From NCBI RefSeq assembly GCF_038049925.1, contig NZ_CP145809.1, positions 2,824,599 to 2,888,598 of the forward strand: a stretch of 64,000 nucleotides of DNA, given 5' to 3'. Positions 52,673-61,802 of the stretch are shown one piece after another. Made by a program: the position numbers and the translations under genes. How positions within the stretch are numbered: the first letter of the stretch is position 1; each line of letters opens with the position of its first letter. Source of the DNA: Georgenia sp. M64 (GTDB lineage Bacteria; Actinomycetota; Actinomycetes; Actinomycetales; Actinomycetaceae). The notes below the pieces were generated by a model. The model saw only the letters and a program-made list of their open reading frames with translations. It made no database searches and was not told the origin of the DNA.

Positions 52673-53686
52673 TCACGCGATTGCGTCCCTCCGTCGCGGC
52701 CTCCCCCCCAGCCTCGCGTCACCTAGGCTCGACATGAGCGCCGAAAGGACAAGCAGGGCTCCCAGCACGCCGGCCTGTACCGTCTGCGAGAACCCGGCGA
52801 GCTGGAGCCCGGAGTTCAGAACGATGACGAGCAGGACCGCCAGAGCGACGCCGCCCAGCCGTCCTCGTCCACCAAAGATGTGGATCCCGCCCAGCACGGC
52901 GATCGTCACCGCCTGCAGCTCGAGGTTCAAGCCGGCCGCGGGGCGTGCTGTGAGGAGCCACGCGTTACTAACGACCGCAGCGACCGCGGCCAGCAGCCCG
53001 CTGGTGCAGTAGAGGGACAGGCGGATCCGGCGGACGTCGATCCCCACGAGAGCCGCCGCTTCCTCGTTGTTGCCCACCTGGTAGACCCGCCGGCCGTACC
53101 GCGTCCAAGCCAGCACCGCACCGATGACGAGGAAGGCCGGGACGAGGACGAGCAGCACCTGAGTCGGGACCCCGAAGACCGTGCTGTTCCCGAGAAATCG
53201 GAAGCCGTCCCTGTCCATCCCACCGACCTGCCCGCCACCCGTCAGAACCATCGCAAGCGAGCCGTAGAGGAATAGCGTGCCCAGTGTTGCGATCAAGGCC
53301 GGGATGCCAACGACCGTGACGAGGAGCCCGTTTATTAACCCCAGGAGCACGCCGGCGATCAGTGCCACGAAGGCGGCGAGCCACGGGCTGGCTCCGGCGT
53401 CCTGAGCCACGACGCCCATGACCACGCCGCTTAGGCTCAGCGTGGAGCCGACCGACAGGTCGATCCCGCCGCCGCCCCCGAGGATGACCATCGCCTGACC
53501 GAGAGCGAGCAGTCCCACAAGAGCGCCGAACTGGGTCATAGAGAGGAGGTTGTCCACACTGAAGAAGTACGGCGACAACGCGCTCATGGCCACCATTGCC
53601 ACCACAAGGAGGACGGTCAGGACCACCCGGCGATCCGCCATCGAGATACCTCGGGGCCTCGCCCCGAAAATGGATGACACCCTCAT
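52673..53686 (-). CDS. CUT2-type ABC transporter permease (second)
   Basis: A 337-aa permease of the BPD_transp_2 (RbsC/LsrD-like) family with about 8-10 membrane segments. The family motif region GGGGGIDLSVGSTLSLSGVV (about residue 75) and GNNEEAAALVGIDV (about 205) are present. Its ATG overlaps the upstream permease stop (ATGA). It is the last gene of the importer operon; the binding-protein gene of the same operon is disrupted. Confidence 0.92.
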   Translation of the reverse strand: MRVSSIFGARPRGISMADRRVVLTVLLVVAMVAMSALSPYFFSVDNLLSMTQFGALVGLLALGQAMVILGGGGGIDLSVGSTLSLSGVVMGVVAQDAGASPWLAAFVALIAGVLLGLINGLLVTVVGIPALIATLGTLFLYGSLAMVLTGGGQVGGMDRDGFRFLGNSTVFGVPTQVLLVLVPAFLVIGAVLAWTRYGRRVYQVGNNEEAAALVGIDVRRIRLSLYCTSGLLAAVAAVVSNAWLLTARPAAGLNLELQAVTIAVLGGIHIFGGRGRLGGVALAVLLVIVLNSGLQLAGFSQTVQAGVLGALLVLSALMSSLGDARLGGRPRRRDAIA

Positions 53687-54693
53687 ACCGCTTCCTTCCT
53701 ACGCGCGTCGATCAGGCGCCGGGTTAGGACGTCCGTGGCCACCGCCAGGATGAGAGCGGAGCCGACGATTACGCCGCTGAGCAGGGACGGGACGCCCAGC
53801 AGCACGATGCCGTTCTGGAGGACGGCGATGAAGGTCAGACCTGTGAGAGTCCGCAGCACGCCACCCGATCCGCCGAGGATGCTCGTGCCGCCCAGCAGGA
53901 CGGACGCTATGGCGGGTAGCGTCAGATCGTTGCCCGCGTTCGACTGGATAACACCTAGACGCCCCGAGTACACGATCGCAGCGAGCGAGACCAGCACGCC
54001 CACGATGATGTACGCGAAGAGCACGGTGCGCTGGACGGGCACGCCCAGCAGCCGTGCACTCTCCGGGTCATTGCCTATCGCGTACAGCCGCCGGCCGAAG
54101 ACCGTGTTGCGGAGCACCCATGCGAGCACGAGGAACACGCCTACAGTCAGCAGGGTGACTGTCGGAACGGGCCCGATCCGCGAGAGAGGGCCGAGCCCTG
54201 GCACTACTGGGCCAGTGAAGAGATCCGTCTTGTCCCACAGGAGGAACAGGACCGTCCGGTAGATTGCCGCGGTGCCAAGCGTCGCGATGATGGCCGCCAC
54301 CTTGCCGAGCGCGACGATCGAGCCGTTGACGAGCCCGAGGATCGCCCCGAGGAGCACCGCCGCGGGCACGACCACGTACAGCGGCACGCCGCTCGTCGCG
54401 AGGCTCACGGCGACCCATGCCACCACACCGACCATGTTGCCCACGGACACGTCGATCCCGCCGACAAGGACCACGAGGGTGACGCCGGCCGCCACGAGCC
54501 CGATGTCCGAGGCGTTGACGGCGATATTCGCGAGGTTGTCGGCCGCCGCGAAGCCGGGCGTCGCCAGGCTGAAGAAGACGATCTCGATGACGAGCAGGAC
54601 AGGCACCAGGCCTTCCCGGACCACCCGGATGACTCGGTCGTCCACCGAGAGGGTGGGGCGCTCCGAGGTACGGTCGAGACGTTCAAGCAACAT
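53683..54693 (-). CDS. CUT2-type ABC transporter permease (first)
   Basis: A 336-aa BPD_transp_2 permease, partner of the next one; the two probably form a heterodimeric channel as in AI-2 (LsrCD) systems. Typical motifs are LVGGIDVSVGNMVGVV (about residue 75) and GNDPESARLLGVPV (about 210). Its start overlaps the ATPase gene by 11 bases. Confidence 0.92.
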   Translation of the reverse strand: MLLERLDRTSERPTLSVDDRVIRVVREGLVPVLLVIEIVFFSLATPGFAAADNLANIAVNASDIGLVAAGVTLVVLVGGIDVSVGNMVGVVAWVAVSLATSGVPLYVVVPAAVLLGAILGLVNGSIVALGKVAAIIATLGTAAIYRTVLFLLWDKTDLFTGPVVPGLGPLSRIGPVPTVTLLTVGVFLVLAWVLRNTVFGRRLYAIGNDPESARLLGVPVQRTVLFAYIIVGVLVSLAAIVYSGRLGVIQSNAGNDLTLPAIASVLLGGTSILGGSGGVLRTLTGLTFIAVLQNGIVLLGVPSLLSGVIVGSALILAVATDVLTRRLIDARRKEAV

Positions 54694-56185
54694 GCTGCAC
54701 CCCCACAGCGGCCCTCAGGACCCGCTCCTCGGTCATCTCGTCGCCAGTCAGAGACGCGACGATCCGTCCGCCGCGCATCACGTGGATTCGGTCGGAGACG
54801 GCGAGCAGCTCCGGGAGCTCGCTCGAGATCACGAGGATCGCCATGCCCTTCCGGGCGAACTCGATGATTCGGCGCTGAACGTCGACTTTGGTGGCGACGT
54901 CGATGCCCCGGGTGGGCTCGTCCAGAATGAGCAGGCTGGGCTGGACCGACAGCTGCCGGGCCAGAATCACCTTCTGTTGGTGCCCGCCGGACAGGGACGT
55001 AATCGGTGCGTTCGGACGCGATGTCTTGATGCGCAGACGCTGGATCCAGTCGGCTACTACCTGGCGCTCGCGTCGCGCCCGGATGAAGTCGGCGACGCTC
55101 GTGAGGCGTGGCAGCACCGACGCGCTCAGGTTCGTCGCGACGCTCATATACGGGAAGATGCCCTGCGTCTTCCGATCCTCGGGCAGGTAGGCGACGCCGC
55201 TTGCGATCGCATGACCCGGTGATCTTGGAAAAAACCGCGAGCCGTTCAAGCTCACGGTCCCGCCGGTCGTCGGCAGCCGACCGAGCAGGCCCATGGCCAG
55301 CTCGGAGCGTCCGGCACCGACGAGGCCGTACAGACCCACGGTTTCGCCGGCGCGCACCTCAAGGTCAACGTCCTGCACGAGGCCGCCGACCGAGTAGCCA
55401 CGCAACTCGAGCACCTGCTCGCCAGGACTCTCCGGCGGGCGGACGACGGAGCTGTCGATCTCCCGGCCCATCATCATCGTGACGATCTCGTCGTGATGGG
55501 CGGTCACCGGCAGCTCACCCACTAGGCGGCCGTCCCGCAGGACGATGAGCCGGTCGGCGACCTTGGACAGCTCGTCGAACCGATGTGTGATGTACAGCAC
55601 ACTCACACCCTCGTCGGCGAGGGTCCGCACGACCGCAAAGAGTCTGGACGCCTCGGCATCCGTGAGGATCGACGTAGGCTCATCGAGGATGAGCACCTTC
55701 GCCTGAACGTCCACGGCCCGGGCGATCAGGACGAGCTGCTGCTCCGCGAGCCGCAGGTCCCCCATCTGCCGGTCCAGCAGCGACGTCGGGAGCTCGAGCC
55801 TGCGGAACAGCTGCTCCGCCTGACGACGCACCTCGCGCCAGCGGAGGACGCCGGTCCGACTCGCAAGTTCACGTCCCACGAACAGGTTCTCCAGGACGCT
55901 GAGCCTGGGGAAGTACGACGGCTCCTGGTACACGATGCTCACGCCTGCGGCCAGTGCCTCGGCCGGAGACCTCGGCGCGTACTCGTCCCCGTCGAGCAGC
56001 AGGCCGCCGCCGTCGGGCGGGTGAACGCCCGCGATCGCCTTGATGAGGGTCGACTTGCCGGCGCCGTTCTCGCCGAGCACGGCGAGGCGCTCCCCGCCCC
56101 TCAGCGAGAACGACACGTCGTCTAGAGCCCTCGTGGCCCCGAAACTCTTGGAGACCCCTCGGACCTCTAGCCGCACCGCAGCCAT
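54683..56185 (-). CDS. CUT2-type ABC transporter ATPase (RbsA/MglA-like)
   Basis: A 500-aa protein with two fused ATPase domains. The first is active-looking: Walker A GENGAGKST (about residue 38), Walker B VLILDEPTS, but a divergent signature (GDLRLAEQQ). The second has a degenerate Walker A (GLVGAGRSE, Lys replaced by Arg), signature LSGGHQQK and Walker B LLILDEPTRGID. This asymmetry is normal for RbsA-type proteins. The transported compound is probably a sugar or sugar-containing molecule. Confidence 0.94.
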   Translation of the reverse strand: MAAVRLEVRGVSKSFGATRALDDVSFSLRGGERLAVLGENGAGKSTLIKAIAGVHPPDGGGLLLDGDEYAPRSPAEALAAGVSIVYQEPSYFPRLSVLENLFVGRELASRTGVLRWREVRRQAEQLFRRLELPTSLLDRQMGDLRLAEQQLVLIARAVDVQAKVLILDEPTSILTDAEASRLFAVVRTLADEGVSVLYITHRFDELSKVADRLIVLRDGRLVGELPVTAHHDEIVTMMMGREIDSSVVRPPESPGEQVLELRGYSVGGLVQDVDLEVRAGETVGLYGLVGAGRSELAMGLLGRLPTTGGTVSLNGSRFFPRSPGHAIASGVAYLPEDRKTQGIFPYMSVATNLSASVLPRLTSVADFIRARRERQVVADWIQRLRIKTSRPNAPITSLSGGHQQKVILARQLSVQPSLLILDEPTRGIDVATKVDVQRRIIEFARKGMAILVISSELPELLAVSDRIHVMRGGRIVASLTGDEMTEERVLRAAVGVQHVA

Positions 56186-57061
56186 GGCGCTCCCCCCTTC
56201 TCGCGACGGACGGGACGGGACGCTGCGGTCGGGCGGCCAACCGGCTCAGAACTCATAGTCATCCATGTTCTCCTTGTTGAAGACCATGGCCGGCCCGAGG
56301 AAGAGCTCACCGGTGGACTCGTCGTAGATCACTGGGTCGTCGATGCCGGGGACGGTGTTCTCGGCCTGGAACTCACGGCCCTCGACGAGCTCGTTCATCG
56401 CCCACACGGTCAGCGCGCCGAGGTCGAGCATGTTCCACAGCACCGTCGAGTACACGGTCCCACTCTCAAGGAACTTACGCGCCGTGAGCGGGCTCGTTGC
56501 GGCAACGACCTGCACCTCACCGGACTTGCCGGATGTCTCGACGGCCTGGGCGACCCCGGGCAGGGCACTAGACGGGATGGACAGCACGCCGGCGAGGTCA
56601 GGAAACGCCGTCAGGACATCCTGTGTCTCCTTCAGGGCGGTCGCGGTGTCAGCGGTGTACCGGACGCCGCCGACCATCTCCAGGCCCGGGTACGTCTCGG
56701 CGGCATAGGCATGGATTGCGTCGATCCAGCCGTTCATATTCGGCGAGTCCGGCGCGCCGGAGACGATGGCGTACTCCCCCTCCTCGCTCCCGATCGCCTC
56801 CACGAGCTGGTCGACGAGGGCCTTGCCGACCTCATCGAAGCTCGCCGGCTGCACCATGACCTGCCGCTCGCTGTCCGGCGCGTCGCTGTCGGACGTAATG
56901 ACGACGAGCCCCTTCTCGCGTGCGGCCGAGATGGCGGGGTCGAGGGACCGGGGGTCAAGCGCCGAAACCGAGACGGCGTCGTAGCCCTGCTGCACAAAAC
57001 TCTCGAAGATGCGCAGTTGCTCTGTCGCGTCGACCGTCGCCGGCCCACCCTGCGTGTAAGT

Positions 57062-57290
57062 CCTTCTGCTCCCTGGCGTGAGCGCCCTGGCGGGCTGAGA
57101 ATGGTGCTCCGGTCGCCCGTTGACGTCGTCATCCCATGGCCCCTTGAGACCGTGTGTAAGTCGGGCGCGGGGGCTGTGCTGTGGGCCCTTCACTGTCGCT
57201 TCGAGCACGAGGACTAGTTTCCTTCTCCCCTTCAGCTCCCACGGGCGACCGGTTCAGCACGGGTACTGGGAGCCTGGGGAGGTGGCGGCA
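57062..57290 (+). ncRNA. Putative bridge RNA region of the IS110 element
   Basis: IS110 elements encode in this position a structured bridge RNA with a target-binding loop followed by a donor-binding loop. Here GTGTAAGT (57154-57161) equals the left target flank plus AGT (57054-57061). TCACT (57190-57194) is complementary to the right side AGTGA (58598-58602). GGGC (57163-57166) and GCCC (57185-57188) can pair between them. Downstream, GGACTAGT (57211-57218) equals the element's right end plus AGT (58593-58600). A right-donor guide is less clear (GGGTACT, 57261-57267, one mismatch). RNA boundaries are unknown. Confidence 0.65.
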
Positions 57291-58553
57291 ATGGAGATCG
57301 CGGCCGATGAGGACGAGATCATCGAACGAGTCGCGGCGCTCGATATCGGCAAGGCCGAAGTGGTGTGCTGCGTGCGGGTACCAGCCCCGGGTCGGCGCCG
57401 CAGGCAAGAGGTGCGCCGGTACTCCACCATGACCGAGCAGCTGCTCGCGCTGGGCGACTGGCTGACTGAGGTCGGCGTGACCCGGGTGGTGATGGAAGCG
57501 ACGTCGGACTACTGGAAGGCGCCGTTCTACCTGCTCGAGCAGACCGGGATGCAGACATGGCTGGTCAACGCCCGCGATGTCAAGCACCTGCCCGGGCGAC
57601 CCAAGACCGACAGGCTCGATGCGGTCTGGTTGTGCAAGGTCGCCGAACGCCAGATGCTGCGCCCCTCATTCGTCCCGCCGGTGGAGATCCGTCAGCTGCG
57701 TGATCTGACCCGATACCGGGTCGACCTAATCGAGGCACGCACCGCGGAGAAGCAACGCGCCGAGAAGCTCCTCGAGGACGCCCAGATCAAGGTCTCGGTC
57801 GTCGTCTCCGACCTCTTCGGAGTCTCCGGGCGGGCGATGATGGCCGCGCTGATCGCCGGCCAGCGCGACCCCGCCGTGCTCGCCGACCTCGCCCGCGGAC
57901 CGATGCGCCGCAAGACCGCTCAGCTCCAAGAGGCCCTGACCGGGCACTTCACCGACCACCACGCCTTCCTGCTGGCCAAGATGCTCCACCGGGTCCAGAC
58001 CATTGACGCCGACATCGCCGAGGTCGAGAAGAAGATCGCCGAACACCTGGCCCCGTTCGTCGGCGACACCCTCCAACGGCTGGACGAGATCCCCGGGATC
58101 GGGATCGCGGCCGCCTGCGCGCTCATCGCCGAGATTGGCCTGGACATGGCCAGGTTCCCCACCCCAGGACACCTTGTCTCCTGGGCGAAGTTCGCCCCCG
58201 GAGTCAACGTCTCCGCCGGGAAGATCGTTGGCACCACCAGAACCGGGCGCGGCAACCGATACCTCGCCCGGGTCCTCGGTGAGATCGCCGTCGCGGTCGG
58301 CCGCACCAAGACCTTCCTCGGTGCCCGCTACCGCCGACTGGCACGCCGAATAGGCAAGAAGAAGGCAATCGTCGCGATCGCAAGGTCGATCCTGGTGATC
58401 ATCTGGCACCTGCTCGCCGATCCAACCACCCGCTTCCGAGACCTCGGCGTCGACTATTACGACACCCACATCAACAACAACCGCCGCGTTCGCAGCCACG
58501 TCCGCGACCTTGAATCCCTCGGCTACAAAGTCACCCTCGAACCCGCCGCCTGA
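57291..58553 (+). CDS. IS110-family transposase/recombinase
   Basis: A 420-aa recombinase. The N-terminal RuvC-like DEDD domain shows ALDIGKAEVVCCV (first Asp, about residue 17), VVMEATSDYWK (Glu, about 67) and GRPKTDRLDAVWLCKVAE (Asp pair, about 105). The C-terminal Transposase_20 domain has LDEIPGIGIAAACALIAEIG and the catalytic serine in GVNVSAGKIVG (about residue 307). It appears intact. ATG 57291 follows GGGGAGG by 8 nt; the in-frame extension into the left end overlaps the putative bridge RNA and is rejected. Confidence 0.95.
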   Translation: MEIAADEDEIIERVAALDIGKAEVVCCVRVPAPGRRRRQEVRRYSTMTEQLLALGDWLTEVGVTRVVMEATSDYWKAPFYLLEQTGMQTWLVNARDVKHLPGRPKTDRLDAVWLCKVAERQMLRPSFVPPVEIRQLRDLTRYRVDLIEARTAEKQRAEKLLEDAQIKVSVVVSDLFGVSGRAMMAALIAGQRDPAVLADLARGPMRRKTAQLQEALTGHFTDHHAFLLAKMLHRVQTIDADIAEVEKKIAEHLAPFVGDTLQRLDEIPGIGIAAACALIAEIGLDMARFPTPGHLVSWAKFAPGVNVSAGKIVGTTRTGRGNRYLARVLGEIAVAVGRTKTFLGARYRRLARRIGKKKAIVAIARSILVIIWHLLADPTTRFRDLGVDYYDTHINNNRRVRSHVRDLESLGYKVTLEPAA

Positions 58554-59016
58554 ACCACCGGCTAGCCACCCGCGCGAAGTCACCACATTCTCGGACTAGT
58601 GATGCCCAAGCGGTCCGCCTCGGCAGAGGCCCCCTGATTGAAGGCGTCGAACACGGGGATGCCCTCAATCTGCGAGACGAAGGCGACCCGGACGTCGCTC
58701 TCGCCGCCGCCATCGCTCGCGCCCGGCGCCCCGGTCGGCTCCGCCGGTGTCGTCGGAGCGCAGGCGGCCAGACTGAGGGCCAGGAAGGCGGCCACAGGGA
58801 AAGCCGCGGTCCGCAAACGCGAGCGCCGGGACGTCGAGTTGGCTGCTCTGCGGAGGAAGTGGGTCGTTGACATGGTGGTCGTGCTCCTTTGCATCAACTG
58901 AACTAAATCAACTGGACGGTGTGCGGGGACATGCGGTGGTTTCAGGGGGCGATCGGTCACCCATGCTGGAACCTTGTCTCAGACGCGACCACCTGCGGCC
59001 ACGCAAAGCGAACTGG

Positions 59017-60396
59017 TCATGCGGTCAGCGCGCTCGAGCGATCGAGCGCGTAAGGGGCGTGCCAAAGCGGCGTGTTGCTCAGCAGCAGCACAGACGGGTC
59101 GAGTTCCAGGCCGATGACCTCCCGGACGTACTCGCGACGCCGCTCGACCCGCTCCTGGGCTTCCGGGTATAGCCCGGCGAACTGGTCTCGCAGGGCTTCA
59201 TCGGCGAGCGCTAGGCCGTCCTCGATGTTGATGCCCACGTGGGGGCCCTTCGCGGCGGGGATGATGTCGCCCTGCAGGAGCACCCCGCTCGCGAGCTTCG
59301 CCGTGTTGCCGGCCTCGAAGGGCGAGTGCAGCCACTCCTCGAACCCGAGCGTATGCCCCGGGTTGAGGGCGAACTCGAAAAGCTCCGGGTCACGCGCGGC
59401 GTCGGCCGCCGCGAACACGTCGCCGCCCGTGGCATCGATGCGGACGGCCCCATACCACGCCAGCATCGTGTCGAAGTAGTTCAGCGTCGCCGCCTCGAAA
59501 AACGACGCGACGTCGGCATTGAGGTCGGCGGCGGAGCCCGCGATCATGCCGGAGCGGCACGTTAGCGAGCCTCGGAGACCCTGGGCAATCTGGTATGCGT
59601 CGCCCTTTTGCGCGCGCTGGTCCGTCGGCGAGGACAGGCCCCGCGCGGTCTTCAGACCGAAGTTGACCATGAAGTGGACCGAATGCGCGATGCCGCCGTC
59701 GAAAAGCGACCCGGCCAACTCATCCGCGCGGACTCCGACCCCCAGACCTCGCGTCGCGGCATTCACGCTGGCGCTGTTAAAGGCTGACGCGTACTCCGCC
59801 TCCGCGATCTCGTGCACCGTATTGTGGGTGCGGAGCCCGTGCTCGGGGTGCACGAACATGTCCTGCGCGTTGCTGAGGTTCTCCTCGCCGACCAGCGCGC
59901 GAAGCGTGTCGACCAGGTACGACGGCACGCCGAACGCCTTCGCGGGGTCCGCGATGAACCCCACGCCGAGGCTCTTGGCGCCGGCGACGCCCGTCCTCAC
60001 CCCGCGCTCGAGGCCGGCCGACGTCAGAAGGTCGGCGAGCTGGACCGGCTTGTGGCGGAACTGCCCCTGCGGGCTGAACTCCTGATACAGCAGCACGCGG
60101 ATGCCGAGCTCGGGGTCCGGCGCGTACCCGAGGTTTTCGTTGCCGAGCAAGACAGTCGCGTCACCGGTGCGGAGAAGGATGAAGACGCCTTCCTCGAACC
60201 GAGGGTCGACACCGGTGAGGAAGTGCAGGTCCCCAGCGTGCTCCCGGTCGCCGTACACGACTAGAGCCTCGAGCCCGTGCCGCTGCATGGCCTCAATGGC
60301 CAGCGAGCGCCGCTCGAGGAAGCGCGTGACGGGCACATAGGGCCTGGTCGTGGGCAGGCCGATGTTCGGCTCTGGAATCTGTGTAATGCGGGCCAT
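59017..60396 (-). CDS. M24/creatinase-fold protein, metal ligands not recognisable
   Basis: A 459-aa protein with a creatinase N-terminal domain (about 15-175; GLEALVVYGDREHAGDLHFL) and an M24 pita-bread domain. Where metal-dependent members have two aspartates (VD.G...G..SDxTR), it reads YQIAQGLRGSLTCRSG, so both are missing; GHTLGFEEWLHSPF and NIEDGLALAD keep the later His and Glu regions. Creatinase also works without metal, so an amidinohydrolase-like or other C-N hydrolase is possible. GGAGGCGAC precedes the ATG. It lies upstream of the binding-protein gene in the same direction. Confidence 0.8.
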   Translation of the reverse strand: MARITQIPEPNIGLPTTRPYVPVTRFLERRSLAIEAMQRHGLEALVVYGDREHAGDLHFLTGVDPRFEEGVFILLRTGDATVLLGNENLGYAPDPELGIRVLLYQEFSPQGQFRHKPVQLADLLTSAGLERGVRTGVAGAKSLGVGFIADPAKAFGVPSYLVDTLRALVGEENLSNAQDMFVHPEHGLRTHNTVHEIAEAEYASAFNSASVNAATRGLGVGVRADELAGSLFDGGIAHSVHFMVNFGLKTARGLSSPTDQRAQKGDAYQIAQGLRGSLTCRSGMIAGSAADLNADVASFFEAATLNYFDTMLAWYGAVRIDATGGDVFAAADAARDPELFEFALNPGHTLGFEEWLHSPFEAGNTAKLASGVLLQGDIIPAAKGPHVGINIEDGLALADEALRDQFAGLYPEAQERVERRREYVREVIGLELDPSVLLLSNTPLWHAPYALDRSSALTA

Positions 60397-60458
60397 GTCG
60401 CCTCCAGCGAAGTCGGTGTGCGAGGAACTTAGCAACGCTGCGCTACGTCGTCAACAAC

Positions 60459-60468
60459 GTTGCGCAAC
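60459..60468. promoter_or_regulatory. LacI-type operator upstream of the M24 gene
   Basis: GTTGCGCAAC palindrome, the core of the longer operator found ahead of the lacI gene, 63 bp upstream of the M24 start codon. A weaker relative, AGCAACGCTGCGCTA, lies at 60431-60445. Confidence 0.6.
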
Positions 60469-60608
60469 AGTGTCTGCTGCAGACGTCGCGACAACGGGTC
60501 GCCACGGAATATGACGACTCTTCGCACCAGCCCGGCAGAAGGAGCGCGCCAAGGCGCGATGCGCGGACTCGTTGGTCAGCCCCGTACGGCGGCGCGCCCC
60601 GCACCGTG

Positions 60609-61634
60609 TCACACGACCGAGCGCACGGACTCCCGGATCTGGAGGGTCACCGGGACCTGTACGGTGCGCGGCTCCTCGCCCCGCCCCTCCATGCGCTCCG
60701 TCAGCGCGGTGACGGCCGTCTTGGCCATCAGGTCCAGGGGCGTCCGCACAGTGGTGAGCTGCGGCGTGACGTGGCGGGCCTCGGGGATATCGTCGAACCC
60801 GACGAGGGAGAAGTCATCCGGGACGGACAGCCCGAGACTGGCCGCTGCGCGCAAGACGCCCAGCGCGATCACGTCGCTCGCCGCGAAGACCGCGGTGCAC
60901 TGCACCTCCGACGAGAAGACGCGGGACATCGCGGCCACTCCGAACTCCTCGGTGAATGAGCCGAGGAGCGTCACTTGATCATCGGGGTTGATGCCGTGGC
61001 GTCGCAGGACGTCGTCGAACCCCCGCTTGCGCTCCTGCGTGGAGCGCAAGCTCGCCGGGCCGCCAAGGAATGCGAAGGACCGGTGCCCTTGGGAGCACAG
61101 GAACGTCGTGGCTTGAAACGCCCCCGCGTAGTCGTCGACGAGCACGGCGTCAACAGGCGGCAGCATCCCGATTTCCTCGTCGACCACGACGATCGGAATG
61201 CCCTCCCCGATGGCGTGGGCAAGGGCGGCGTTGGTGCGGTAGTTGCCGGCATACAGGATCCCCTTCACCCCGAACTCCTCCATGAGGAACACGTAGTCGA
61301 ACTGCTTGTGCGGGTTATCCATGGTGCTGGTGACGATGGCAGAGAGACCCTGGGCGTCGGCGGCGCGGACGAGGCTCTCCGCTAGGCGTCCGTAGTAGGA
61401 GTTGCCAAGGTGGGGCACGACAATGCCGGTCGTCCTGCGGTTCCCGTTCCTTGGCATGGTCAACGCCCTCGGCAGGAACCCGGTCTCCTCGATGGCGGCG
61501 CGTACGCGCGCCTCGGTCTCAGCGGTCAGCTGGAGTTGTCCGGCAAGGTATCGGGAGATCGTCGACACCGACACACCCGCCGTGCTGGCGAGTGCGCGAT
61601 AACTCACGCGCCTGCCCCCGTCCGCCTGTCCCAT
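60609..61634 (-). CDS. LacI-family transcriptional regulator
   Basis: A 341-aa LacI/PurR-type repressor. The N-terminal helix-turn-helix reads SYRALASTAGVSVSTISRYL, followed by the hinge region and a periplasmic-binding-like effector domain (RTTGIVVPHLGNSYYGRLAE; the later FAASDVIALGVLRAAASLGL and GFDDIPEARHVTP). The effector is probably the imported sugar or its product. Matching GTTGCGCAAC palindromes lie in front of this gene and of the M24 gene, suggesting autoregulation. ATG 61634 is used; a longer extension adds Gly/Arg-rich sequence. Confidence 0.92.
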   Translation of the reverse strand: MGQADGGRRVSYRALASTAGVSVSTISRYLAGQLQLTAETEARVRAAIEETGFLPRALTMPRNGNRRTTGIVVPHLGNSYYGRLAESLVRAADAQGLSAIVTSTMDNPHKQFDYVFLMEEFGVKGILYAGNYRTNAALAHAIGEGIPIVVVDEEIGMLPPVDAVLVDDYAGAFQATTFLCSQGHRSFAFLGGPASLRSTQERKRGFDDVLRRHGINPDDQVTLLGSFTEEFGVAAMSRVFSSEVQCTAVFAASDVIALGVLRAAASLGLSVPDDFSLVGFDDIPEARHVTPQLTTVRTPLDLMAKTAVTALTERMEGRGEEPRTVQVPVTLQIRESVRSVV

Positions 61635-61675
61635 GCCGCCCCCTACGCGCCGATCTGCGCGCACTCACGCGCAAT

Positions 61676-61689
61676 ATGTTGCGCAACAT
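61676..61689. promoter_or_regulatory. LacI-type operator upstream of lacI
   Basis: ATGTTGCGCAACAT, a perfect 14-bp palindrome with a central CG typical of LacI-family sites, 42 bp upstream of the regulator's start codon. Confidence 0.7.
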
Positions 61690-61802
61690 CATGGCACCTG
61701 CCGCGCCTACCGGACTGACGCAGCGCCACAGAAGAAGTCATGTCGGCACGAAGTGCCCAGGGCTCACCCGCCGCGAGGGCCTAACTACCGGGCCCATTCG
61801 AG

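Larger units (their letters stand above)
57059..58597 (+). mobile_element. IS110-family insertion sequence, 1539 bp
   Basis: The ends are fixed by the interrupted gene: AGT occurs at both junctions (57059-57061 and 58598-58600) and one copy must be host, so the element is 57059-58597 or, equally, 57062-58600. No terminal inverted repeats are seen, as expected for IS110. The left non-coding end is about 230 bp and the right about 44 bp, the layout of the IS110 group, as opposed to the IS1111 group. A circular form would have GGACTAGTCC, a 10-bp palindrome, at its joint. Confidence 0.9.
56246..58873 (-). pseudogene. Substrate-binding lipoprotein of the ABC importer, split by IS110 element
   Basis: The 5' part (58873-58598, 92 codons) has a lipoprotein signal (SLAAC, about residue 31) and the start of a periplasmic-binding domain (RVAFVSQIEGIPVFDAFNQG). 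It is cut after LGIT. The 3' part (57058-56246) resumes at YTQGGPATVDATEQLRIFES and runs to a normal end. Removing 1539 bp rejoins them in frame as a 362-aa RbsB/LsrB-like protein, so no other damage is visible. As it stands the protein would stop a few residues into the insertion. ATG 58873 has AAAGGAG upstream. Confidence 0.9.

Noticed and set aside
57120-57290. Extending the IS110 transposase to an ATG at 57120
   Set aside because: The extra 57 residues resemble no IS110 N terminus, overlap the putative bridge RNA, and lack a ribosome site, while 57291 has GGGGAGG.
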